Below, one piece after another: positions 24,583-35,743 of a DNA stretch of 64,000 nucleotides; the first letter of the stretch is position 1, and each line of letters begins with the position of its first letter. The notes under the pieces were generated by a model. That model saw only the letters and a program-made list of their open reading frames with translations, had not been told where the DNA came from and did not search any database. Position numbers and translations under genes: made by a program. The stretch is from UBA4615 sp046046245 (GTDB lineage Bacteria > Pseudomonadota > Gammaproteobacteria > Burkholderiales > Burkholderiaceae_E), in contig JBJOKE010000035.1 of assembly GCA_046046245.1 (NCBI GenBank), forward strand, positions 36,307 through 100,306, in the 5' to 3' direction.

Positions 24583-26901
24583 TCAGGCGTCGGACCCCGG
24601 CACGCCCGGCGACCCGCGGGCTGCCATCGCCGCAGCCGCGATCGCCGCGTCGGCCGCGGCGTCGGCCTCGAGCCCGGGGCCGTCGGCGTCGACGAATTCC
24701 GGGAACCGGGTGAACAGCATGTCGATCGGCTGGGGCTGACCGAACAGATCGCCCTGCAGGTAGTCGACGCCCATCTCGCGCAGCCGCTCGTAGACGCCCT
24801 GGCTGTGCACGTGCTCGGCGATCGTCCGCAGGTTCAGTCGACGCGCCACGCGCACGGTCGACATCACGATCTCCTCGTCGATCGGGCTGGTCGCGACGTT
24901 GCGGATGAACGAACCGTCGATCTTCAGGTAGTCGAGCGGGAAGCGCTTCAGGTACTCGAAGGTGGCCAGCCCGGTACCGAAGTCGTCGAGCGCGATCCCG
25001 AAGCCTTCCGCCTTCAGCTCGTCGACCAGCCGGGACGCGGCCGACGGATTGCGGATCGCCTCGCTCTCGGTGATCTCGAACACCAGCTTGGACGCCGGCA
25101 GGTCGTAGAGCGCGCGTTGCTGCCGGATGTACTCGGCGATCGCGCCGTCGCTCATCGTGGCACCCGACAGGTTGATCGAGCACTTGTGGGTGCGCGCGAG
25201 CGCCTGCGGATTCGTCGCCAGCCACTCGAAGGCCCGCTTGACCACCGCACGGTCGAAGGCGACCGACATCTGCGCCTGCACGGTCAGCGTCAGGAACTCG
25301 GGCGGCTGGATCAGCCCGCCGTCGCGGTCGCGCAGCCGCGTCAGCACCTCGTAGGAGATCGTGCCCTCGGGCGCCTCCGGGTCGACCACCGGCTGCGCGT
25401 AGAGCTCGAGCCGCGTCTCGCGGACCGCCTCGCGGATGTGCTCGACCTTGCTCTGATGCGCCCGGCGCGAGTCGATCATCATCTGCGACAGCGGCTCGAC
25501 GAAAAGCTGCGGATCCCGAACGGAGGCGGCGATCGCGAGCGCGTCGGACAGCGAGGACAGGCAGTCCTCGCTGTTGATCAGCGCGTGGCGATCGATCAGC
25601 AGGCCGCCGACGCAGGCCTGCAGCCGCAGGTTGCCGTGTTCTGTCGCGAAGCGCTGGCCCGCGAGCTGCGAGTAGGCCTCGCGCGCCACGGTACGGACCT
25701 GGGCCACGGTGTCGGCCTCGATCACCAGCGCGTAGCGACCGGCGGACAGCCGCGCCGCGATCTGTGCGCCCGGCTGACGCAGCAGCAGCGCCGCGGTCGC
25801 CTGCTCGAGCTGCATCGCAGGGATCGGTCCGCACAGGTCGCTGACCGAGTCGAAGTTGGTCAGGTGCACGCCGATCAGGCCGAAGTTCGGCCGCTGCGTC
25901 GACGCGAGCCGATCGCCGAACTCCGACAGCAGGCCGCGGTCGTTCAGCAGCCCGGTGGTCATGTCCTGGCGGGCCTGGCGGGCGACGCGCAGCAGCGCCA
26001 GCCGGCGGTCGGCCGCCACCGCCTGCAGCACCAGCGCGACCACCAGCGCGCAGAACACCATCACCGCCGCCTCGATCGAGCGGTGGAAGCCGTCGCCGGC
26101 GAGCGGCACCTGGTAGGCGCGCGTGGCGAGCAGCGGCAGCGCCGAGAGCAGCAGCGTCAGCGCGTTCGCGCGCTCGTCCATCCTGATCGCGCTCCAGGCG
26201 ATGATCGGGAAGAACAGGTACTGAAGCACGTTGGCGATCTCGGGCTGGCCGAGGGCGGCGAGCACCAGGCTGGCGCACGCGACCGCGACCGTCATCAGCA
26301 CGCTCGACAGGTCGAACAGCGGTACCGGCTGCTCGCCGGCGTCGAGCTGGGGCAGCGAGTCGTCGAGCCAGGCGAGCACCGCGGGCGCGACCATCAGCGT
26401 GCCGAGCGCCACGACGAGCCAGGTGCCGAGGAAGGCATGCAGCGGGTGGATCTCCGGGAGACCGCCGAACGCCGAGCCGGCGGCGGTGGCCACCAGGGCC
26501 GCCACCGGCGCGCCGACGAGCAGCGTCGTGGCCAGGAATCGGACCACCGCCTCGAGCCGGTACTCGGCGGGCTTCCAGTCGCCGAGCCGCCGCAGCACGA
26601 GGACCGGCAGCGCCGAGCCGGCGAGCGTCACGAGGCCCGCCGCGATCGCCAGGGCCGGCGCCCGGTACACGACTGCGCCGTAGGCGATCGCGCCCACCGC
26701 CGCCGGCAGCGTCCAGCCGAGACCATGGCGCCAGCCGAACGCGAACGCGACGCCTGCCGCCGGCCAGAAGAGGAGCTGGGTCGCCTCGCCGTGGGAGACG
26801 AGCCGCGCGAGGAGGCAGAAGACGAAGGTGAGGCCCGCGACGAGCAGCGCGCGCGGCAGGGCGGGCAGGGCGGAGTCGGCCGGAGCCGGTGGATTGAGCA
26901 A
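24583..26901 (-). CDS. MASE1 - degenerate GGDEF - EAL cyclic-di-GMP phosphodiesterase
   Basis: A 772-residue membrane protein. Residues about 20-300 form a MASE1 sensory membrane domain with about eight helices. A GGDEF-like domain follows (about 325-470) in which the active-site motif reads LSAGRYAL, so cyclase activity is unlikely. The EAL domain (about 490-745) retains the metal and catalytic set: EVLTRL, INLSG, EITESE, DDFGTG, KIDGSF, AEHV and QGDLFGQP. It should hydrolyse cyclic-di-GMP, tuned by the MASE1 input. The gene lies 70 bp downstream of acnA on the same strand. Confidence 0.9.
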   Translation of the reverse strand: MLNPPAPADSALPALPRALLVAGLTFVFCLLARLVSHGEATQLLFWPAAGVAFAFGWRHGLGWTLPAAVGAIAYGAVVYRAPALAIAAGLVTLAGSALPVLVLRRLGDWKPAEYRLEAVVRFLATTLLVGAPVAALVATAAGSAFGGLPEIHPLHAFLGTWLVVALGTLMVAPAVLAWLDDSLPQLDAGEQPVPLFDLSSVLMTVAVACASLVLAALGQPEIANVLQYLFFPIIAWSAIRMDERANALTLLLSALPLLATRAYQVPLAGDGFHRSIEAAVMVFCALVVALVLQAVAADRRLALLRVARQARQDMTTGLLNDRGLLSEFGDRLASTQRPNFGLIGVHLTNFDSVSDLCGPIPAMQLEQATAALLLRQPGAQIAARLSAGRYALVIEADTVAQVRTVAREAYSQLAGQRFATEHGNLRLQACVGGLLIDRHALINSEDCLSSLSDALAIAASVRDPQLFVEPLSQMMIDSRRAHQSKVEHIREAVRETRLELYAQPVVDPEAPEGTISYEVLTRLRDRDGGLIQPPEFLTLTVQAQMSVAFDRAVVKRAFEWLATNPQALARTHKCSINLSGATMSDGAIAEYIRQQRALYDLPASKLVFEITESEAIRNPSAASRLVDELKAEGFGIALDDFGTGLATFEYLKRFPLDYLKIDGSFIRNVATSPIDEEIVMSTVRVARRLNLRTIAEHVHSQGVYERLREMGVDYLQGDLFGQPQPIDMLFTRFPEFVDADGPGLEADAAADAAIAAAAMAARGSPGVPGSDA

Positions 26902-26971
26902 GCGGGATGGGATTTCGTTCGTTGGGCGAGTGTACCGCAGCGGTCGCGCACGCCGGCGCCCGGCCTCCCCC

Positions 26972-29680
<2,709 letters not shown>

Positions 29681-29742
29681 CTGGGTCCTCTCGACGGGTC
29701 ACGGTCGTGGGGGGGCAGGCGTCGCGCCGGGCGGCGGCGGCG

Positions 29743-30390
29743 TCACTGCGACGGGGGGGCTGGCCGCGCGGGCGGCGGTACGGCGCGCGGCGTGCGCGTC
29801 GGCGGTTCGGCGCGGAAGGTGCCGTCGTCCATGTTCAGCGTGCCCATGCCGGGCACGACCAGGTCTCCGGGCCGCTGTCCGGGCTCGCAGGCGCCGAGCC
29901 AGCGGGCGACGACCGCCTCGCGGTCCTCGCGCGGGCGCACGCCGGCGGCCGCGTGCTGGACGATCGTGTCGATCCGGTATTCGTTCTCGAAGTCGCCGGT
30001 GGCCACGGCGCGGCTCGTCACCGTGGACTTGCCCTCGCGGCAGATCGATTCGGCCACCCAGGCCTCGCCCGAGCGGACGAACTCGCCGAGGCTGCACGAG
30101 CCGCGCGGCCCCGGACTGCGGTCGAGGTGCGCACGCTCGGAATCGGTCTGCTCGCCGACGCAGAACCGCGTCGGAGGCAGGCCGAGCGAGTCGGCATTGG
30201 TGCTGCGGACCTCCCAGAGACCCGGGCGGCGCTTCGGATGGGCCTCGACCGACGCAGGCTCGCCGAGTGCCGTGGCCATCGCCGCGAGCAGCACGACCGC
30301 GGCCAGCCGCGGTCGCGGCGGCGCCCGCCGCGCGCCACGCGCCGCCCCCGCGGTCGCGCGCGGGGGGCGGGGTGGGGCAGGGGCGGCCAT
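29743..30390 (-). CDS. DUF3617-like secreted protein
   Basis: A 215-residue protein. A basic N-terminus and hydrophobic stretch (RLAAVVLLAAMATALG) indicate an export signal. The mature part begins RPGLWEVRS and contains paired cysteines (RFCVGE, GSCSLGEF, SICREG), the pattern of DUF3617 periplasmic proteins of betaproteobacteria, function unknown. A Pro-rich C-terminus follows. ATG 30390 is used; an in-frame GTG is one codon earlier. It lies 62 bp upstream of acnA and 22 bp from the next secreted protein, so co-transcription is likely. Confidence 0.65.
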   Translation of the reverse strand: MAAPAPPRPPRATAGAARGARRAPPRPRLAAVVLLAAMATALGEPASVEAHPKRRPGLWEVRSTNADSLGLPPTRFCVGEQTDSERAHLDRSPGPRGSCSLGEFVRSGEAWVAESICREGKSTVTSRAVATGDFENEYRIDTIVQHAAAGVRPREDREAVVARWLGACEPGQRPGDLVVPGMGTLNMDDGTFRAEPPTRTPRAVPPPARPAPPSQ

Positions 30391-30412
30391 CACGCGGCGT
30401 CGCGGCGCGCGA

Positions 30413-30967
30413 TCACTGCTTCGCCGGTTCTGCCTTGGCCTCGCGCTCGGCGGCGACCTGCTGGTCGTGCTGGCACGAGTCGACGATCCGCTGGCCGGTC
30501 TGCGTGTTCAGCAGCATCGACTTGAACGGGATCTGGACGAGCAGCACGCGGCCGCGCGTGTCTTCGAGGCGGACGGCGCCGGTCCTGGAGGCGACGGGCT
30601 TCATCACCCAGACGTCCTTCTTGTAGCGGACGTCGACATAGCCATCGAAGATGGGGTTCTTCTCGACGAAGACCTCGAACTTCTCGTCGCAGACGTACTT
30701 GCCGTAGTGGACGAGCGTCGCGGCCTGGCGCTGTTCCTCGTCGGCGTGCGGCAGCTCCGCCATCTGTTCGGCGGTGGTGGGCGGCGGGACGTTGGCGGGG
30801 CGCTTCGCGGGCTTCGCGGCGGCGGGCTTCTGCGGCGCGGTGGCGGGCTTGGCAGCAGGTGCGGCCGCGGGCTTGACGGCAGGCTCTGCAGCGAGCGCCG
30901 CGGCGCTCAGCACGGTGGCCGCGAAGGCGGCGAGTGCACGCGACACGAGGTGGGACGGCTGGGACAC
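30413..30967 (-). CDS. secreted protein of unknown function
   Basis: A 184-residue protein starting at GTG 30967, supported by GGAG 8 bp upstream. The signal peptide ends around SAAALAAEP and is followed by a Lys/Pro/Ala-rich linker (residues 30-65). The conserved domain starts near HYGKYVCDEKFEVFVEKN and includes GYVDVRYKKDVWVMKPV, TGAVRLEDTRGRVLLVQI and a final Cys in VDSCQHDQQ. I have seen similar proteins only as unnamed betaproteobacterial proteins. Two cysteines suggest a disulfide in the periplasm. Confidence 0.7.
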   Translation of the reverse strand: MSQPSHLVSRALAAFAATVLSAAALAAEPAVKPAAAPAAKPATAPQKPAAAKPAKRPANVPPPTTAEQMAELPHADEEQRQAATLVHYGKYVCDEKFEVFVEKNPIFDGYVDVRYKKDVWVMKPVASRTGAVRLEDTRGRVLLVQIPFKSMLLNTQTGQRIVDSCQHDQQVAAEREAKAEPAKQ

Positions 30968-31110
30968 GGACGACTCTCCAGGAGGCACCAAACCGCCATT
31001 GTCGCCCGGCGGCGCCGGGAAGGGGGTCGCGCGTCTCGCCGCGCGGCGCCGGACCCCGCCCCGGCAGGAGACCGCCCGTTCCCGCCGCAGCGGCCGCGCG
31101 GTCGCTGCGG

Positions 31111-31122
31111 CCCCCCCCCCCC
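31111..31122. repeat. 12-base poly-C tract
   Basis: A run of 12 C at 31111-31122, followed by GGGCGGGGGCGGG, lies in the 185-bp non-coding stretch between mdh and the secreted-protein gene, 31 bp beyond the mdh stop. No other feature is seen in this stretch. Such tracts slip readily, but this one is outside coding sequence and not at a promoter spacing that I can identify. Confidence 0.8.
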
Positions 31123-31152
31123 GGGCGGGGGCGGGCGGCCGCCGCCGCGGGC

Positions 31153-32142
31153 TCAGGGAAGGAGGTGGGCGACGCCGTCGCGCTCCTCGAGCAGTTCCTT
31201 CAGCGTGAGGTCCATGCGCTCTCGGCTGAACGCGTCGACCTCGAGCCCCTGGACGATCTCGTAGCCGCCGTCCTTGCAGACCACCGGATAGCCGTACATC
31301 ACGTCCTGCGGAATGCCGTACGAGCCGTCCGACGGGATGCCCATCGTGGTCCACTCGCCGTTCGTGCCCAGCGCCCAGTCGCGCATGTGGTCGATCGCGG
31401 CGTTGGCCGCCGAGGCCGCCGACGACAGGCCGCGCGCCTCGATGATGGCCGCGCCGCGCTTGCCGACGGTGGGCAGGAACGTGTCCTTGTTCCAAACCGG
31501 GTCGGCGATCATCGCCTTCACCGACTGGCCGTCGATCGTCGCGAAGCGGTAGTCGGCGTACATCGTCGGGGAGTGGTTGCCCCAGACGCACAGCTTGCGG
31601 ATCGCCGCGACCGGCTTGCCGGTCCTGGCCGCGATCTGCGACAGCGCCCGGTTGTGGTCCAGGCGCAGCATCGCGGTGAAGTGCTTCTTCGGCAGGTCCG
31701 GCGCCGACTTCATCGCGATGTAGGCGTTGGTGTTCGCCGGGTTGCCGACGACCAGCACGCGGACGTCGCGCGAGGCGACCGCGTTGAGGGCCTTGCCCTG
31801 GGCGGTGAAGATCTGCGCGTTCGCCGCGAGCAGGTCCTTGCGCTCCATGCCCGGGCCGCGCGGACGGGCGCCGACCAGCAGCGCGTAGTCGGCGTCCTTG
31901 AACGCGGTCATCGGGTCGCCGTGCGCGCTCATGCCCGCCAGCAGCGGGAACGCGCAGTCCTCGAGCTCCATCATCACGCCCCTGAGGGCCTTCTGGGCCT
32001 TCTCGTCGGGGATCTCCAGCAGCTGCAGGATCACCGGCTGGTCCTTGCCCAGCATGTCGCCGTTGGCGATCCGGAACAGCAGCGAGTAACCGATCTGGCC
32101 GGCGGCGCCGGTGACGGCGACGCGTTTGGCGGGCTTGCTCAT
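31153..32142 (-). CDS. mdh: malate dehydrogenase
   Basis: A 329-residue NAD-dependent enzyme that oxidises malate to oxaloacetate. The Rossmann motif is VTGAAGQIGYSLLFRI. The substrate-binding arginines lie in GARPRGPGMERKDLL, and further conserved pieces are VVGNPANTNAY and the catalytic His in WGNHSPTMYADY. The ATG at 32142 (MSKPAKRV) follows AAGGA; the longer frame adds no conserved residues. It is divergent from the GntR gene and shares its control region. It belongs to the LDH-like MDH group found in Burkholderiales. Confidence 0.96.
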   Translation of the reverse strand: MSKPAKRVAVTGAAGQIGYSLLFRIANGDMLGKDQPVILQLLEIPDEKAQKALRGVMMELEDCAFPLLAGMSAHGDPMTAFKDADYALLVGARPRGPGMERKDLLAANAQIFTAQGKALNAVASRDVRVLVVGNPANTNAYIAMKSAPDLPKKHFTAMLRLDHNRALSQIAARTGKPVAAIRKLCVWGNHSPTMYADYRFATIDGQSVKAMIADPVWNKDTFLPTVGKRGAAIIEARGLSSAASAANAAIDHMRDWALGTNGEWTTMGIPSDGSYGIPQDVMYGYPVVCKDGGYEIVQGLEVDAFSRERMDLTLKELLEERDGVAHLLP

Positions 32143-32175
32143 GGTCGTCCTTGGGAGGGGTCGAAATCGAGCGCG

Positions 32176-32205
32176 AGTGTAGGAGCGGGGCCGATGGAGT
32201 GTCAA
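32176..32205 (-). promoter_or_regulatory. candidate mdh promoter
   Basis: On the minus strand a perfect TTGACA (32205-32200) and TACACT (32181-32176) are separated by 18 bp, about 34 bp before the mdh start. The palindrome at 32214-32233 begins 8 bp upstream of the -35, where a bound regulator could act. Confidence 0.5.
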
Positions 32206-32213
32206 CTTGGAGA

Positions 32214-32233
32214 GATAACTTATATAAGACATC
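32214..32233. promoter_or_regulatory. palindromic operator candidate for the GntR regulator
   Basis: The 20-bp sequence has the form GATnnCTTATATAAGnnATC, with a perfect 10-bp core palindrome CTTATATAAG (32219-32228). It stands out as AT-rich in a GC-rich genome, lies between divergent mdh and gntR, and has the size expected for a dimeric GntR-family repressor. I found no second exact core in the non-coding regions I checked. Confidence 0.55.
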
Positions 32234-32276
32234 AGATGCTGGACAAGCGGAGCCGCGCATGGTCAGATGCGGCGCC

Positions 32277-33002
32277 ATGAGCTCGGTCACCTTCAGCCCG
32301 CTGTATCGCCAGATCCGCGATCGGCTGGTGGGCAGCCTGCAGTCGGGCGAGTGGCGTCCCGGCGAGGCGATCCCGAGCGAGATCGACCTCGCCGCGCGCT
32401 ACGGCGTGAGCCAGGGCACGGTCCGCAAGGCGATCGACGCACTCGCGTCCGAGAACCTGCTGGTGCGCCGGCAGGGCCGTGGCACCTTCGTCGCGAGCCA
32501 CCAGGAGCCGCGCGCGCAGATCCGCTTCCTGCGGCTGCGGCCCGACGACGGCGGCGAGCCGCGCCAGCCCAGCAGCCGCTTCCTGGAATGCCGCCGCCTG
32601 CGCGCGCCGCAGGAGATCGCCCGCTCGCTCGAGCTGAAGGCCGGCGACAGCGTCGTCATGATCCGCCGCCTGCTCGAGTTCGACGGCGTGCCGACCGTCG
32701 TCGAGGAGATCTGGCTGCCGGGCGCGACCTTCCGCGGGCTCACCGCCGAGCGCCTGTCCGCCTACAGCGGGCCGTTCTACGCCCTGCTCGAGACGGAATT
32801 CGGCACGCGGATGATCCGGGCCCGCGAACGGTTGCGGGCGGTCGCCGCCGGCGAGGCCGAGGCGCGTGCGCTCGGGGTCCGGGAGGGCTCGCCTCTGTTG
32901 CTTGTCGAGCGTGTGTCCTCGACATACGGAGACAGGCCGGTGGAGGTCCGTCGTGGCTGGTACGTGACACGTGACCACCACTATTCCAACGAGCTGAGCT
33001 GA
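32277..33002 (+). CDS. GntR family transcriptional regulator, HutC subfamily
   Basis: A 241-residue regulator. The N-terminal winged helix (PLYRQIRDRLVGSL, AIPSEIDLAARYGVSQGTVRKAIDALASENLLVRRQGRGTFV) is classic GntR, and the C-terminal UTRA-type ligand domain ends with VEVRRGWYVTRDHHYSNEL. ATG 32277 precedes the conserved part; ATG 32259 is also in frame. It heads the sdhCDAB-sdhE-gltA operon and is divergent from mdh, so it probably controls these TCA genes in response to a cycle metabolite. The ligand is unknown. Confidence 0.9.
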   Translation: MSSVTFSPLYRQIRDRLVGSLQSGEWRPGEAIPSEIDLAARYGVSQGTVRKAIDALASENLLVRRQGRGTFVASHQEPRAQIRFLRLRPDDGGEPRQPSSRFLECRRLRAPQEIARSLELKAGDSVVMIRRLLEFDGVPTVVEEIWLPGATFRGLTAERLSAYSGPFYALLETEFGTRMIRARERLRAVAAGEAEARALGVREGSPLLLVERVSSTYGDRPVEVRRGWYVTRDHHYSNELS

Positions 33003-33005
33003 GAA

Positions 33006-33034
33006 TTGGTGCGCCGCGAAATTTCAGTCAGAAT
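33006..33034 (+). promoter_or_regulatory. possible sdhC promoter
   Basis: TTGGTG at 33006-33011 and CAGAAT at 33029-33034 are 17 bp apart, in the 164-bp gap between gntR and sdhC. The same gap holds a 7-bp inverted repeat CCCGACC/GGTCGGG (33047-33053 with 33066-33072) whose role is unclear. Confidence 0.3.
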
Positions 33035-33166
33035 GTTGCGGTTTTGCCCGACCGAATAACGGGGAGGTCGGGGGTGAGGCGGGCACCGCGCGGACTGGCG
33101 CGCGCGGGCCGCAACCTCCGGCGTGCCCGAGCGTCCACAGACTCCAGAGCACCGTCCGAGGCATCC

Positions 33167-33583
33167 ATGGCCGATCTCGCCGCCCAGAAAGCGCGACCGC
33201 AGTACCGGAACATCCACGTCTCCCAGATCCTGTCCTACAGGCTGCCGCCCGCCGGCATCGTCTCGATCCTGCACCGGATCAGCGGCGCGCTCCTGTTCCT
33301 GGTCGGCATCCCCTTCATGCTCTACCTGCTCCAGCAGAGCATCACGAGCGAACTCAGCTTCGAGTCCTATCGCGCCGTCGTCGGCAGCCTGCCCGGCAAG
33401 CTGGCGCTCCTTGTGATCGGCTGGGCCTTCATCCACCACGCCGTCGCCGGCATCCGCTATCTGCTTCTCGATCGCCACGTCGGCATCCAGAAGGAGGCCG
33501 CCCGCTCGTCGGCCACCGTGGTCCTAGGCGTCACCGCCGTGCTGACCGCCGTCTACGCCCTCAAGCTGTTCGGAGCCTTCTGA
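33167..33583 (+). CDS. sdhC: succinate dehydrogenase cytochrome b556 subunit
   Basis: A 138-residue membrane anchor of complex II with three hydrophobic helices. The N-terminus RPQYRNIHVSQILSYRLPPAGIVSILHRISGALLFL carries the ubiquinone-site Ser/Arg and the family motif HRISG; a His in AFIHHAVAGIRYLLLD is the likely haem b ligand. ATG 33167 is chosen because the preceding frame is Arg-rich and unconserved. It is followed one base later by sdhD. Confidence 0.93.
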   Translation: MADLAAQKARPQYRNIHVSQILSYRLPPAGIVSILHRISGALLFLVGIPFMLYLLQQSITSELSFESYRAVVGSLPGKLALLVIGWAFIHHAVAGIRYLLLDRHVGIQKEAARSSATVVLGVTAVLTAVYALKLFGAF

Positions 33584-33584
33584 G

Positions 33585-33935
33585 ATGACCACCCGTCGAA
33601 TCGTCGTCGGCGCGCACTACGGCCTGCGCGACTGGCTCGCGCAGCGGATCACCGCGGTCGTGCTGCTGGTCTACACGCTGGTGCTCGCCGGCGCCACGCT
33701 GTTCACCTCCGAGCTCAACTACGGCACCTGGGCCGGCCTGTTCGCGTCGGTCTGGATGAAGGTCGCGACGCTGCTCGCGGTGCTCGCGCTGATCTGGCAT
33801 GCCTGGGTCGGCGTGCGCGACATCTACATGGACTACATCAAGCCGACCGGTGTGCGGCTGGTGCTGCAGGTCGCCACGGTGGTGGCGCTGATCGGTTACG
33901 CCATCTGGGCGGTGATCATTCTCTGGAGAGTCTGA
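33585..33935 (+). CDS. sdhD: succinate dehydrogenase membrane anchor subunit
   Basis: A 116-residue three-helix protein that completes the complex II anchor with SdhC. The N-terminal RRIVVGAHYGLRDWLAQRITAV and the later HAWVGVRDIYMDYIKP, with haem-ligand His and quinone-site Asp-Tyr, are typical of betaproteobacterial SdhD. It overlaps nothing and is followed by sdhA after one base. Confidence 0.92.
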   Translation: MTTRRIVVGAHYGLRDWLAQRITAVVLLVYTLVLAGATLFTSELNYGTWAGLFASVWMKVATLLAVLALIWHAWVGVRDIYMDYIKPTGVRLVLQVATVVALIGYAIWAVIILWRV

Positions 33936-33936
33936 G

Positions 33937-35727
33937 TTGGCTGAAGTCCTGAATCAACTCGCGAACGGGCTGCCGCGCCGTCGATTCGACGCGGTCATCG
34001 TGGGTGCCGGCGGTGCCGGCATGCGCTGCTCGCTGCAGCTGGCCGAGGCCGGCTACAACGTCGCCGTCCTGTCCAAGGTGTTCCCGACCCGCTCGCACAC
34101 CGTCGCCGCGCAGGGCGGCATCGGCGCGTCGCTCGGCAACATGAGCGAGGACAACTGGTACTGGCACATGTTCGACACCGTCAAGGGCTCCGACTACCTC
34201 GGGGACCAGGACGCGATCGAGTACATGTGCAAGATGGCGCCGCAGGTCGTCTACGAGCTCGAGCACTTCGGCATGCCGTTCGACCGGAACGCCGACGGCA
34301 CGATCTACCAGCGTCCGTTCGGCGGCCACACGGCGAACTTCGGCGAGAAGCCGGTGCAGCGCGCCTGCGCGGCGGCCGACCGCACCGGGCATGCGCTGCT
34401 GCACACCCTCTACCAGCGCAACGTCCGGGCGCGCACGCAGTTCTTCGTCGAGTGGATGGCGCTCGACCTGATCCGCGACGCCGACGGCGCCGTGGTCGGC
34501 GTGGTCGCGCTCGAGATGGAGACCGGCGAGGTCATGGTCCTCGAGGCCAAGGTGACCGTGCTCGCCACCGGCGGCGCGGGCCGGATCTGGGCCGCGTCCA
34601 CCAACGCCTTCATCAACACCGGCGACGGCATGGGGATGGCGGCGCGGGCGGGCATCCCGCTCGAGGACATGGAGTTCTGGCAGTTCCACCCCACCGGCGT
34701 GGCCGGCGCGGGCGTGCTCATCACCGAGGGCGTGCGTGGCGAGGGCGGCATCCTGCTGAACAAGGACGGCGAGCGCTTCATGGAGCGCTATGCCCCCACG
34801 CTCAAGGACCTGGCCCCGCGCGACTTCGTCTCGCGCTCGATGGACCAGGAGATCAAGGAGGGTCGGGGCGCGGGGCCCGACGGCGACTACGTGCTGCTGA
34901 AGCTCGATCATCTCGGCGCCGAGAAGATCATGAAGAAGCTGCCGTCGATCCGCGAGATCGCGATCAAGTTCGCCAACGTCGACCCGATCAAGGATCCGAT
35001 CCCGGTCGTGCCGACCATCCACTACCAGATGGGCGGTATCCCGACGAACTACCACGGCCAGGTGGTGTCGCCGAAGAACGGCAACCCGAACGCGGTCGTC
35101 GAGGGGCTGTACGCGATCGGCGAATGCGCCTGCGTGTCGGTCCACGGCGCGAACCGCCTCGGCACGAACTCGCTGCTGGACCTGGTGGTCTTCGGTCGTG
35201 CGGCCGGCAACCACATCGTCGACGCGAAGTTCAAGGACCAGGGCCACCGCGCGCTGCCGGCGCAGGCCGGCGACGGCTCGCTCGCGCGGCTCGCCAAGCT
35301 CGACGGCTCGAGCTCCGGCGAGAACGTGCAGGACGTCGCCAACGACATCCGCCGCACGATGCAGGCGCACTGCGGCGTGTTCCGCACGTCCGAGCTACTC
35401 GCCGAGGGCGTGACCCGGATCATGGAACTCGCCGAGCGGGCGGATCGCATCCACGTGAACGACAAGTCGAAGGTCTTCAACACCGCGCGTGTCGAGGCCC
35501 TCGAGCTGGCGAACCTGGTGGAGACCGCGAAGGCCACGATCGTCTCGGCCGATGCCCGCAAGGAGAGCCGCGGCGCGCACGCGCACCGCGACTTCCCGAA
35601 CCGGGACGACGCCAACTGGATCAAGCACACGCTGTTCTACAGCGAGGGCAACCGGCTCGAGTACAAGCCGGTGTCGATGAAGCCGCTGACCGTCGAGACC
35701 TTCCAGCCGAAGGCCCGGACGTTCTGA
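33937..35727 (+). CDS. sdhA: succinate dehydrogenase flavoprotein subunit, TTG start
   Basis: A 596-residue FAD subunit that oxidises succinate to fumarate. The FAD motif VIVGAGGAGMRCSLQLAEAG, the covalent-FAD region TRSHTVAAQGGIGASLGN, and active-site segments such as FHPTGVAGAGVLITEGVRGEGG and NRLGTNSLLDLVVFGRAAG are intact. Translation starts at TTG 33937 with GGAGAG 6 bp upstream; no ATG lies nearer. It is tightly packed in the sdhCDAB operon. Confidence 0.97.
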   Translation: MAEVLNQLANGLPRRRFDAVIVGAGGAGMRCSLQLAEAGYNVAVLSKVFPTRSHTVAAQGGIGASLGNMSEDNWYWHMFDTVKGSDYLGDQDAIEYMCKMAPQVVYELEHFGMPFDRNADGTIYQRPFGGHTANFGEKPVQRACAAADRTGHALLHTLYQRNVRARTQFFVEWMALDLIRDADGAVVGVVALEMETGEVMVLEAKVTVLATGGAGRIWAASTNAFINTGDGMGMAARAGIPLEDMEFWQFHPTGVAGAGVLITEGVRGEGGILLNKDGERFMERYAPTLKDLAPRDFVSRSMDQEIKEGRGAGPDGDYVLLKLDHLGAEKIMKKLPSIREIAIKFANVDPIKDPIPVVPTIHYQMGGIPTNYHGQVVSPKNGNPNAVVEGLYAIGECACVSVHGANRLGTNSLLDLVVFGRAAGNHIVDAKFKDQGHRALPAQAGDGSLARLAKLDGSSSGENVQDVANDIRRTMQAHCGVFRTSELLAEGVTRIMELAERADRIHVNDKSKVFNTARVEALELANLVETAKATIVSADARKESRGAHAHRDFPNRDDANWIKHTLFYSEGNRLEYKPVSMKPLTVETFQPKARTF

Positions 35728-35743
35728 CGAGGAGTTGTATTCG

